From positions 15,719,234-15,783,233 of the forward strand of contig NC_085059.1 in NCBI RefSeq assembly GCF_963662255.1: a stretch of DNA of 64,000 nt, written 5' to 3'. This DNA comes from Cinclus cinclus (taxonomy: Eukaryota; Chordata; Aves; Passeriformes; Cinclidae). Positions 19,721 through 31,900 of the stretch are shown here, piece after piece. Each line of letters opens with the position of its first letter. Within the stretch, counting starts at the first letter, position 1. Made by a program: the position numbers and the translations under genes. Under the pieces are notes generated by a model that saw only the letters and a list, made by a program, of their open reading frames with translations, made no database searches and had not been told where the DNA came from.

Positions 19721-22669
19721 AGGTTGCTCAGTTTTGGGCAGGGATGGCCTGTAGCTTTCTAGTAAGTGTGTGTTTGTTCAGTGAGATGCCAGCAGCTTGG
19801 AGTGTGCTGATGGGTAAAATCCTGCCAAACAGGAGGGAGCAGATCCTGGAGGTGACACCAGCCCCCTGTGTCCAAACAGGGCCCCCCGGGTGGGTGCTGG
19901 GTGCTCAGCAGCTACAGTCACCGCTCAAGAAGGCAGGAGCTTGTCCCATATGATTTTCCCAAGAAGGAAAAGCATTTAGAACATGACTGCTGAGCCATTT
20001 CCTCAGCTATGGCTGCCAGGACAGGGCAGGTTGTCTGTTTGCCTCCAGGGATCTGGGCACAAAGGGTTTTGGGTAAACGTGAACTGATACCATCATCAGG
20101 GACATTGATGGGGCTCCCCTGGTCTCTTGACAGAGGCAGCTCTGTGAGAGGCTGGCACCACACACACCAAGCAATGTGTCTCCCATCTGGTGTGCCCATC
20201 TCTTCAAGGGCTATGGGGGCCCTTATTATTTGCAGGACTACTTTTTGTGTATTTAATGTTTTTTATCCTGGGTGGTGGGAGAGTTGCCTGGGGAGAAAAG
20301 CAGATATGACGCCATAAGGAAAAATCAGAGGGAGGAATAAGGGGAATTGCAAATCTGTCTGCTCATCTGGAAAGGATCCCAGCACTTGTGACAAGCAGAA
20401 AAGCGAGTGAAGAAGTAAAATCTGGACTCTGCAGTAGGCAAAGGAGGGATTTGGGAAACAGTGAACAGCACAGGCCAGACCTGTCCATTGTGTGACAGTC
20501 ACAGCTTCCACTCACAGCTTATCTTTTCTTCTCTAAAAATAAAGCCTTTTCTTATGATAGGGATTCTACTTGGCCAGAAACAGAGAGACTTTATTTTTTG
20601 GCATTATTAGCAAGGTGAGAGTGGAAATCTTCATGTGACTGCAAAGAAGGCAGCATGGGGAAGTGTGCTGTTCATTTCCAAAACTGGTGGGAATTTTAGA
20701 TGTATACATTTAAATTTCCCTTAATAGGGTTAGGGCCCCAAAGGCAGCAGCTCTCTGCCACCAGAAATGGAAAAGGTCCCAGTTAGCTTCAGTAACACAT
20801 GGAGCTCAGAGCAAACACAAAACCAACATGCTCCTTAAAGAGGCAATAAGTCAGGGAGACTTTAATATTCTGAAGATCCAAATTCTCTGGGGTGCGGTAT
20901 TAACACAAGTCTGAAGAAAAGATGCATTTATTTCAACTGCATTCCTTTAAAGAGAGGTTTTATTTCTCTAACTTTAGTTGTGTAGAAATGAAACAGGGCA
21001 CTGTTTTTCCTGGTGAAAAGTTCCATGTGAAATCCCTTGGTAACACCTGAGTAAGTCAGGGGTGCAGAAGCGGGGGGGGGGGGCAAACCAAGCCATTTGC
21101 AATCCACCATCATTCCAGCAAATAACATTTCAAAATGGTAGTGAATTGTTGGGGCAATAGCAGTGTGGTATCCAGCAGAAGCTGCTCCCTGCTCACCTGC
21201 TGAAGTGATTGCTCATTAGCTTAGACAGTAACGAGTCTCCAGCTGCTTGTCTCACACTGCCCTTTTAGCAGCCACCCACTTGTCCCCTCTGGGCCACTCT
21301 TAAAAGAAACACCCCCAGCAAAACAACAAAAAAGACAAAAACCTCCTGAAGTGTTGATTCTTTTTTATTAATGTAGATCAGTTATTTTCCCTGTTGTCTG
21401 TAAATCAAACCCTGCCAATCCTCACCCAGGGTTGCAATTCAGACGTGCTTATGCTTTGCCAGACTGAGTGACCCCTTGAGGAAGCAGCAGTGAGAGGCAA
21501 TGAAAAGTGAGCGACAGCTAAAAGTTGCCATATCTTGGCTTCTCTAAGAGGGTCTTTTCATTCTTTGATTTTATTTGTTTTTGACAGAGTGGAGGAGTGC
21601 AAAAGAAAACAACTGATGTCTTAGACTGAGCTGTACTGATGGCAGGATTCTTGTGTGGATGTGGCATATGTGTCTGCATTTCTCTATATGTTACAGGAAT
21701 GTTGGCCTGGATTTTGTAAGTGAGATCCTGCCACTATGCTAATGGAGATGAAGTGGGAGGGAAATGAAAGGTTAAGGGCTGGAGGGTCAGAGGAGAGATA
21801 CAGAAACCTCTTTAAGTAATCCGGATGCAGAATGTGGAAGAATCTCACACAAAATCAAGGGCTATTTCTCACCTCCCCACCTTCCCAAACACTTTGCTTT
21901 GACCTTTGCTATCTAGCAATGAGCTTCAACAGGCAAAAGACATCAGTGATTACACAGATTCCAGTGTGTTTTTTCTCCTGCTGGCCTGCCAACATCCCCT
22001 GAACACCCTGAGCCTTGTTGGCTTTCCTTCCACATAGCACCCACATCCCATTCAGTGCCATCCCAAAGAACGAGAACAGCACTGCTGTTCTGACAGGTAA
22101 ACAGCAGAAAAATTACCAGCAGGCTTGGGAGCTGGTGAAGAAAGCACAGGCAAGCAAAGTCCAATAGAGGACAGAGGATGAAGGAACCTTGAGGAAGGAG
22201 ACCTGAGTGGGAAAGGGGCAGGGCAGCAGCTCTGGAGGGGCTGAGGGTGTGCAATAAGTGGAGTTCTCCCTTCTCTCTCTTTTCAGCCCTTAGCAAAGCA
22301 AGGGAAGGTTTACCTTTCTGAGGGCTCTGCCTCCTTCTGCTCAAATCTGAACTGGAGCTAATGGTATCTCCTGTTTGGTCAGCACCACAGCTCAGGTTGC
22401 TCCTGTCCTCCACCTTCACGCAGGTGACATACGACGGTCGGGTGTTGGGACCATTTGGCCAGGGAAAAGGGAGACAAATGCTGAGATGCAGACCACAGTG
22501 GGGTGAAAGTGGGCTGGGAAGGAGGCTCTTGTCAGAGCTCAGGGGAGGCCTGGGGGTGAGCACCACCTTGGTGTCCAGCAGGGACCCAGAGGAGCAGGGA
22601 AACTGGAGCAGGTGTGAGGCACCTGCACTGCACCTGCAAGAGCTGAGCAGCCAGAGGAGAAAGAGGCCT
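19721..22669. other. GRIA1: GRIA1 intron 2, nothing recognised
   Basis: No exon or named repeat is recognised. There is a G12 run at 21072-21083. The 207-codon open frame at 21943-22566 (-) is Ser/Leu/Pro-rich with no recognised domain and looks like a chance frame. Confidence 0.5.
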
Positions 22670-22765
22670 GGCCTGCAGGGAGTTGAGGAGAAATCTCTTT
22701 GTACAGAAGGTGATTAATGCCTTTAATGAACTACCAAAGGAAGTAATAGAAAGCCAAGCGACACA
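22670..22765 (+). repeat. Possible ancient CR1/L3-like LINE relic
   Basis: The order of words here (a stretch like 'aggagaaatctctttgtac', then GTGATTAAT, then CCAAAGGAAGTAATAGA) resembles the conserved 3' region of old CR1/L3 LINEs, where a similar stretch precedes the end of the element. It is diverged, has no recognisable tail, and the limits are approximate. Confidence 0.3.
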
Positions 22766-23409
22766 TGGCCACACTGGGGGAAGGGGTGAGGCAATGGAGC
22801 TGTTGCCTGAGGATGAGGCAGGGAGCGGTGCAGGGACCTGGATTAGCCTTGGCTGGCAGGCGTTAAGAGTCATTATTTGTTTTGGGAACCTGCAAGAAAT
22901 GTGTGGATGAAGTCAGGCAGATTTCTAACATTGAGTCATCTATATCGTAACATCCTCCACCTCTGCAGCCTCGTGTGCCAGACTCGCAGGGACCTCAGGG
23001 GAGCAGATACCAGCACCTCTCCTGAGCCCACAGAGCCCTGAGCAGTCCCAGGGCTTGCAGGTGGTCACCCATCCACGGCCACAACAGACTGGAAAATCAG
23101 CTCTTGGTATTCCCAGACGTGCCCACGTCTATGTGTTGATGCTTTGAGGGCAGTGAATTCACTGTGCAGCCCTCAGGTGGGACATGAGACAACTCCTGCA
23201 TTTCTATCCCTGCTTCAGAGATGAGCCCTTTCCCAAAAAGCCCATACCATTTCTCGTTCTGGAGGAGCAAGCGCTGCTTTGGGGTACAGGCTTGTTCTGT
23301 CAAAGAGGAATTTCTCATTCAAGCATCATCACAGTTCTAGTGGGGTTTAGTAGTCACTCTGCATTGGAAGTACCAACACTCAGCATCTCAGACAGCAGCT
23401 CTCAGTGAC

Positions 23410-23440
23410 CATTCTCAAAATTCTCATTTGTTTGAGAATG
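23410..23440. repeat. Inverted repeat, 10-base arms
   Basis: CATTCTCAAA at 23410-23419 is perfectly complementary to TTTGAGAATG at 23431-23440, with 11 bases between. It could form a small hairpin in DNA or RNA. There is no associated gene or long U run. Confidence 0.7.
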
Positions 23441-24670
23441 TTTAGCCCATCAAAGCTTATTCTCAGGTCCTCACGTGCCCACATGTCCCCTAACTGAACT
23501 TTTCTTTCCTCTGTGAAGTACGAGCTAAAACAACAGAATTGTGTTGATCTTGGCTCAGTTTACTAAGATTGAGACTTTGGGAGGCAGGTGAGATGAATCC
23601 CATCCCAAAGCGTCTGCAGCTGCATTATGCTCTTCTGCTAATTCCTCAATACTCTGCTGAAGGTGACATCTCAGCAGTATCAAACATTTTGCTGCTCTCC
23701 CTGCAAGCAGCCTGTAAAGGCTTTGATAAAAGCAGGCATCACATTGCAAACAGGCTCTTCGCAGTTGTGCTATTCTGATGTATTGCTGAGAAGTGAAGAA
23801 AACATATGCTCATGGCACAGAAACTGTTCTGCTCAGGTTCTCCTGTATTTTGGTACTGCACTGCAGTGGCCCCCCAAGGGCAGGGGCCTGGCCTTGTCCT
23901 TTTATGTGCTTTTATCCTCTTGGCCTCTGTCTCTCACTTTTTGTGGACTTGCTGCTGGCAGGAGTGTTTGTAGTGCTCTAACAGCCATGCCTGGGTTTGT
24001 TTTTGCAGTCTTTATGCAGATCTCTTTCTCCCTCTTCCCGTTGATACACTCCTGGCTGATAGTGTCTGTCCCTACGACTGGGTTCTGGGGGAATCATCAG
24101 GGAAGGAATGCCTTCAGATGCTGTGGCATTTCCAAAACAGCACCCAGGGATTTGACTAAGCAACCCTCACTAGCTCAAATGGGAAGACCACAGTTAAGCC
24201 CTGTATAGCACTGGAACAAAAAATCTTGTGGGAAAGGAAAAAACCCCATTGCTTGTTCTGTAAAAAAAAATAAATTTATACAGTGGTGTCCTGTAGCAGC
24301 TGAGACAAATCGGACCCAGAGCTCTAGATCAAAACACACCTGAAAATCTTGGGACATTCTGAATCCCATCCCAATCTGTCATGAGTTCTAATTGCCATTT
24401 GGCAGCAATCTCAGAGGAGCTGGAGAACAATGTGTGTTCAGGTTTCCTGTTTCAAGCCTGTCTCAGGACAGAAAGTAAAAAATGTGAATCCAAACTAGAG
24501 AGATGAGCAGAACAACTTTAAAAACAAATGGGGGGGGGAAGTCATCCCCAGGGCTGTGGAATGAAATCTAGAGTAGTGTTGAGAAGGCTGGGGATTGTGG
24601 CCAAGACATTCAGGCACAGCAGCATCCTGCAGTGGAACCACAAGAGCCTTTGGAAAAGGTGTCTTTGTCT

Positions 24671-24705
24671 CATCCAAGGTGTGTTTGTCATCCAAGGTGT
24701 GTTGT
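24671..24705. repeat. 18-base tandem duplication
   Basis: CATCCAAGGTGTGTTTGT at 24671-24688 is followed directly by a copy lacking one T (24689-24705). This looks like a recent replication-slippage duplication. Confidence 0.85.
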
Positions 24706-27683
24706 CTCAGCTGTGCAGAGGAATGAGGTGTGTGGCTGTAGGACAAGGGGTGCCTGTGCCATAGGAGGATTCATCTCCAGAGCACACCAGGTGCTGCAGA
24801 GGTGCAGCACACAGGGGTGAGGCTTTTACCCCTAGCTGTTCTAGCCTGCAGGCAATACAGTAAATTCTTCACTTTCAACAACAGCAAATTTAGAGTAAAA
24901 AAAGGCTTCATCAAAAGGAAACTGGTTGACAGTCTCCCATTAGCCACTGGAGAGCAGCAAGCAGGCAGGTGCAGGAGGCTCGTTCCCAACCCTTGCTGTC
25001 TGGTGTTCTGTGGTTTTGGCACTGTGAAAATGGGAAGCATCTGTGAGCCCTTTGGATCACAAATGGATCTGTGAGCCTGCTACTTCTTCTAACAACTCAT
25101 TTATTATCAGGGAGCAGAGAGTTTCTTGTGAACCAGTGCAATCTGCCATTTCTTAAAGACGCTGTGTGAGACTGAAAGAATTTGTTTTAAGAGTTGGCAC
25201 CTGGAACCCAATAATGAGTCCATTTTTGGGAAGAACTCTCCTTCCTCACTTCCTCATTAAGATTGCTTTTCCCCAACTTCAGGAAGAAGGGAGAATGATG
25301 TTCAGCAGCAGAGGACTCTTTACTCTGAGAAGTTCTAGAGTATCCCTGCTCTGGAAAATTCCTTGGGAGATGTTTCTCTTCTACTTCTCCTTTGCTTCTC
25401 TCTGTGAGAAAAGAGTATTTTGCCCAAAATACTGATGTAGGGAAGGTGAAGAGGCTGTTCCAGCCCCCCTTGCATGTTCCAGCCCCCCATCCATCCCTGC
25501 AATTCCAGGCAGGCTAAGTCTACCATGCACAATATCCCACCCACAGGCATCACTTGCTGCTGCCTGGCCTGGATTTCATGCTGCTTCAGCACAGAGCTGC
25601 TTGCTCTGCCACGTCAACCCATTTGCTTCCCCAAAGTCTGGTCCTGCACAGTGGGTTGTGGGACCACCCTGGAGCCCCAGACAAATCCCTGCAGCCAGAA
25701 ACCTGCAGTCAAAGCAGCTCTGCCAAAGTGCATTTTCCCTGATTTATTGGGCGAGGGTGCCGTGGTGATGTTGAGTGGCCTGGTGTGGGCTCCCCAAACC
25801 CAACCTTCCTTTCCTATAGACAGCAGTGATGTGATGAAAACCTATTTAATTCCATTCTTTGAAGCAACCATGAGTTCACACCAGTCTTTTGGGATGCTGT
25901 TATCTCCTGGCTGCTTAAAATCCTGGGCTCACAATGTTCTTCAAGGGAATTTGCTGTCAGCAATTTGATGGGGAGATGTGCTGCATGTGCAGGGTGCCCA
26001 GGTGATGGGGCACTGTGACTCTCTGCAGATATTTTTCTCAGTTTTCATATTCAGTTGGTTGATGTGGTTTAATCATTCTTCCTTTAATCTGCCCTAAGGA
26101 ATTGTTCTAAGAAAATGCAGCATTTGTCTTAATTTTGCTTTGGTCTTTAAACATATTTTCAAAGTGATGGGGGATCAGGGCTGCACATACATGTTTCTAC
26201 ATTATAAATTCCCTGGATTGTGTATTGAGCCTTTTCTAAAGAAGGTCCACTTGATCCAAAGAAACTCAAGGGGTTTTGCGACCTGTGATGCCATTGTCTG
26301 TACCTTTCCTGCAGATTTTTCTCAGCAACATTCTGCTTAACTCTGATTTTAGCTCATTTTCCACTTCCTTGCAGCAGGATTTTCCTCTTGGCTGTTCTGC
26401 ACCAGTCTGTGCCTCCAATCATGCCAAGCCTTATCCTCAAGATGTTGTGACCCTCTCACTGCTGTTGAGTTTTCTACTGTTCACCTGTTGCATCTCCCTC
26501 TTGTCAGGAGTTTATTAAGCTATCATAGCAGTGTTTCAGCCTTATGTTTGTTTATCAAATATTTGGGGTCTTGATTGTTAGCTTAAGCCTCTAGGTACCA
26601 AAAAAAATCAGATTTTAAAAGGTATTTTAGCGTTTACCAATTCCACAAAGAGCATCAGAACCTAACTGTGATATAGAGTGTTCTGAGTGATACGAAGTGC
26701 CCCAGTGCATCTGTTTCATGTTCTAATGAAATAACTCTAATAGGAATATTATTTTATTCAAACCACTCTTCTTTTTTGGATGAAAGAGCAAGCCAAAACC
26801 TGAATTATAGCTCAATTATTTTTTTTTCATGGAAGGCATGCATTTCTGCTCTCCTGTTCCGTGGTGGTGCTGCAGAACAGGCACTAACAGCAGCCAAATT
26901 GCCATGGGCCACTCTCCTCCTGCCCACACCTGGATGTGCCCCATCTCTGCTGCTCTTTGGGTGACAAGGGGCAGGGGCAGTGCTGGTCCCAGCCTGACTG
27001 TGCTGCTCTGGAGGGTGCACTCAGCTCCTCCTCTCTGCCTTGGTTTGTCACAGTGCTGTGGGATACTTTGGGTGGGAGCTGATTCCCTTCCCCAGATCCT
27101 CGTCTCTCCCAGAGTGAGATTTTGCCTCGGTATTGTGCACCAGTCTTGCACTTTGTTTTCTGTTTTGTCAGAGATATGTCCTGCCAAGATCAGATGGCTG
27201 GGGAGCTCTAATGGCTTCTTCATGTAATTTCTTTCCTCAGGAAGTGAGAGGAAAATAAAATGTGCAAGGGGATATACTAAGACATCAATGGTTAAAAAAA
27301 ATTAAAATCTTGAAAAGGTTGTATTGAGTTTTAGGCAAGTGGTAGAATCACACACAGATGATAAATGAGAGCTGAAGGCTTGTGGCAAGAGCATTAGAGG
27401 CAGCCTCTGAAGGGTTCTTTAAATCAACATTTGCTGCAGTTCAGTCCCATCCCCAGACAGCAGCTGAAGAGAGCAGTGAGGTGTCTCCTCTGATCCCACG
27501 CCCCATTGCTCTCACCGTGGGGCTCTGCAATTCCTGCACACAAAAGGACAAAGTCTGAGGTCCCAAGGGAGCAGTGCCTGATGCTTTGGACAGCGTCAGC
27601 TTTTCTGCAAAGACTGAAAGGCTGATCACTTCTCAGAGGTGTCCTGAAGTTAAGGGAGACTTTGACTTCCAGCCTCAAGTGAC

Positions 27684-28511
27684 CTACCTGTGCCTTTGAG
27701 ACCTCAGCTGTGCCAGTAGCTCTTCTTCTTGTGTGTGAGACTGCATGTGAAGGGTAGCTTTAGGGAGAAGTTCTGTTTTAGGGGATTTGGGATACTGTCC
27801 CATCCTGTTGTCCAGTTTTTGGGTTGTTTGTTTTTGTTTTTTTTTTTTTTTCCCAGTGAGACTGGACAGTGATGTTAATGAGGCATACCAAAACCAGCAT
27901 GAGGATACTTGGATTCCTTCTGATTCTGCAAGAAAAGTCTGAATGCTCAGAAGGCAGGATGTGCTTTCTGTGGCTGCCAGTGTTGATAAATAAGTGGGGA
28001 GATCTGAGTGAGCACTTGCCCATAGGAGAGGACACAGCTTTGAATTTCTGTTGAGACCCACACTGGCCTCATTTTCTTGCTTAGGCTCATATTTATAGTT
28101 CCTCCTCTTCCTAATGAATCTGATGCCTCTTTGTGTAGATCCACAGATCCTTGGCAAGTGGGGATGGCTGTCTGGTGGACACCCAGAACTCTCCCACATC
28201 TGTTGGCACACGAGCAACAGCCTGTGATGTCTGGGAAGTGATGGGGGAACTACTCCTGGAACTCTTCTCCTGGAAGTGCCAGGCAGCAGCATATGGGTAA
28301 AGGCCACGTAGGTACTCTGAGTGGGTGAGCAGAGACTACCTCTCCATGCAAGATCCTTGGGAATGATTTTCCCAAAGCAGACTCTGTCATGGAGAAACGA
28401 AGTGGAAGTGCCAGTCACTGAGTGGCTGAAGTCCACGTTTGTCATCACTTGCTCTCCCTTTGCTGTGATGACAGCAGGAAAATGTCCTTCGTGTTGGCAG
28501 TGCAGGCTCAT
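27684..28511 (-). other. Unassigned 275-codon open frame
   Basis: An open frame from ATG to stop on the minus strand inside intron 2. I recognise no domain, signal peptide or repeat. It includes a Lys/Gln-rich patch read from the poly-T stretch near 27838-27851, which argues against a real protein. No promoter or polyadenylation context stands out. It is most likely a chance frame, but it is the longest outside the promoter region. Confidence 0.1.
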
Positions 28512-28799
28512 TCATCTCCACTCCCCAAGGTTAAAAGCACGAGCCTGAGACACCTCAGTCCTGCTCATCTCAGTCCTCGTCTTCCTCCCCACGTGTGGCT
28601 CTGGGCTCCAGCCCATCCTGCTGGGCAGCTTGGCAGGGCTGGGGATGGACAGTGACACGGGTAAGGCACTTGGAGAGGAGGCTGTGAACCAGCTCTGCTG
28701 CTTCTCCTACTGCCCACAGGGAAGCGTTTAATCTCCCGATGGGAGGAAATTGAGAGAGGTGCATTTAACACTGACCCTTGCACTGGGGAGGACAGTTTC

Positions 28800-28976
28800 T
28801 CTTGAATTCACTTCTGTACAGCACCAGGCAGCACTGCAGTGGGTGAAGCTTTTCCATTCAGCTCAGGCAATGGATCTTTAATTTCCCTTTTTGATCTTTA
28901 AGGCCAAAGAAAGGTTATCAATAACTTCCTATTGAATAAAGCCTTTTGAAACTTCATCTGAAAAAAAAAAAAAAAA
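28800..28976 (+). repeat. Possible retroposed transcript 3' end
   Basis: AATAAA at 28935-28940 is followed 20 bases later by an uninterrupted A16 tract (28961-28976), the arrangement left by retroposition of a polyadenylated RNA. The sequence upstream is not recognised and no flanking duplication is clear, so the left limit is arbitrary. Confidence 0.3.
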
Positions 28977-31900
28977 GTTAAAGTCCATGGATATTCTGCT
29001 TGTCTGAGCCAAAACTCTTGTCCCACTAGGATTAGGTCTTCATTAGATAAAACATTAGAGGGCAAGTGGCTTGGCTTGTTCTCTCCACATGTATTCCATG
29101 CTTCCTCTCCCCTCCATACAGGGAAGGCAGTTTGGGGGCACTTCTCTCCCACCCAAAATGTTTATCTGGTTGTGACTGGAAATTCATCAGGCCTTTAAGG
29201 AGTTCCAGTGGACCATAAGCCATCCTTAACCTAGAGAAAGTCAAGGAGACATCTTCGTGCCCACACTAAAGAAATAAAAAAATCTCCATTCTTTTGGGAT
29301 CACCTCTTCCAAGGTGGGAATTTCCATAACCAAATGACTGCATGTAGCCCAAATTTCAAACTCCACCCAAATTCAAATTTCCCAGCAGACCTAGTGTAGA
29401 TACAATGGAGGCATTTCAAATAAGGAGGAATGTATATTCTGTTTTGTTTTTCATGCTGTGGTTTAGTAGCTGTGATTGTGGTGAGACCTGGAGTTTTTCT
29501 ATCTGAGCTTGGCAGAGAAAAGCAGAATATGTCTAACTACTGCAAGAATTATAATTATTGCTAGGCATTTCTGTTGTTTTATCAAGTAGGAAATGAGTTC
29601 TGGGAGGACTGTAAATAAATGCTTTCTCCTAGGATGTCTCCTGGTTGAATGGACCCTGACACAAGCAGGGGCTTCCCAGAGGGACTCCCTTCTGAGCTGC
29701 AATCAATAACAAAAATTACTGTTGGGACAGCCAGAGACACTGAAATCAATATACCTGATGCCGTGTCCTGATCATCCCTGTGTGGGAAAACAGCCACTTA
29801 TTGCCTATAAAAATTTTTATTTTCCGAGGATATTAGAAGTTCCTATGTAGGTGGGGGCATTAGCTTTATTTAAGTGTTCAAAATATTTATTGAGGCCATG
29901 CTTCCTCTATATTCTCTCTTGATAGGATGCTCTAAATCCAGTGGCATTAATTAGCTACTTAAACTTTTTCCCCCCCAGCTATGGCCAAATCTCTCTGGAT
30001 TTAGCAGCACAGCAAAGATTTAACAGAAAGTTTAAATGGGAAAAGCATATGAGAGGAAAAATTTAGGATAAGGTTCTATGTCTGTTAACTGATGGCATTT
30101 ATGAATTATAGCTGAGAGATGTCATATCAGTGGAAATGGAAAACAGCTTAGTGGATTATAGAAATACCCTCTATAAACCATTTTAATGCCTAATTTTTTT
30201 AAGTCTCTTATGGTAGGTGTCATAAAAATGAATTCTAGCAGAAAGGATAATTTTTTTTTCCCTCGGTAAACTGGCTAACTGGTGATTAGAGGCTGTCAGG
30301 GAGAACAAACTCTTGACAAGGCTGAGGTGGAGTATGGCTGAGGACAGCAGTCTCCCGTTTCTGGGGAGGTGAGTTTGCCTGTGGGTGAAGCAAATCCAAA
30401 CCTGAAGGGCAAAAATCCCTGCAACCAAATGTCCTCCCATCCCAAGGAGGCAGTTTCTGATGGACAGTAGGAGAGGAACACTGAGGACTGGGTGGTGGGT
30501 GCTCACCTGCGGGGCAGAAACTACATCATGGACAGTTTTGGGGCAGGTCATGAAAGGAAATTGCAGAGAGGGGCAGCAGCCCTGGAGGGCACAGCCAGGA
30601 TTGCTGGAAACTGCAGTGGTGGATGTGAGATAGGAGGGTGCAAAATGTTGCCTGTGGAATGTCTTGGAAAGAGCCATCAGGTGGTGCTGGACAGAAAGAT
30701 CCACCCTGGTCTCTATCTGGATGCAGTGACTTTGATTCCACCACTTTCTTGTGTATTGAGTATATTTAAAATTAAACCTGTAAGAAAGAGAGCTGCAGCT
30801 CTGCTCTCTGGAGGTCTTTTAGTTCCCAGTGACCAGTGTTTTCAGAGAGGTTCCTCATTCCTCTGTGATCCCTGGGTGCCTTCTGTCCCCTCCTGTGCCT
30901 CGTTTTGAAAAGCTCAGCCAAGGCTCGATTCTGGGTTAGGATATTTAAGGCTTCACTCTTTTGCAGCACATAGCCAAGCTGTTTGTGTAGGAAAGGGTAA
31001 ATGACCTACCTCTCCCTGTCCTTTGACAGCCTGGTGCCTGGGATCCATTCAAAGGCGCTTATTCTCTCACTACCTTTGAAGGTTTTGTGTCAGTCTTCCC
31101 CACAGATCCTTGTACCTCAGGCCTCTTTTGTGGTTTTTTTTTTCCAGAAAAAATCTGCATGTGGGATAGAAATGGCATTGCCTTTCCCAATGCGAGCTCA
31201 CAGCAGAGCTGTGTTGGCAATGTGTCATTGGGACAGTCTGGCTGTTTCTGCAGGGAGGCAGGATTTAGTGTCTGCGCTCCAGCTGAGCACCAGTGCAGGA
31301 AAGGCAATTTTCCAAATTAAATTGTACAATCCAGGATGCTGAGCAGCTTACTTTTGGGTCCTGTTCTCTGCAAGGGACTTCATCGTGACGTGAGCCGAAG
31401 GGATGAGTAACAGACTTCAAACTGAAAGCTCACCAAAAAAATCTCCTGCAGAATAATCTGAGGGCAGCCTGCAACCAAGTTCTCCAAGATCTGGTTGGGT
31501 TTGGAGTGTGTTTCAGTCACAGAGAGATGAGCTGTCTTGCCTCTGGGCTTTTTCTGTTTTCTTGTAGAAATCAACAAAGGGCTGACTATGAAATGAATTG
31601 GAGGGGGGAAAACATGGGATTTCTTTAGCCCCTCTTCTTTCTTTCCCATTACTTTTTCCCTGTAGATGGCACAGGTATGAATCTTCATCTGTCCACCCTG
31701 CACCAAAGGTACCCAGAGAGGAAGAGATCTTGGGGACACTTGATTCACATATAAGTTTTCACAGAGAAAAGCAAAGGAAAGAAAATATGGGAAATGTCTT
31801 CTGACTACAAAGCTTTCATATTAGAAGTTGGGGGCATTATTCAGAGACTATACTGGAATAGTGACTTTTTACAATTCTGTAGTATCAGATTATTTGGGGG

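Noticed and set aside
21943..22566. 207-codon minus-strand frame
   Set aside because: Low-information Ser/Leu/Pro-rich product with no domain and no transcript signals; treated as chance.
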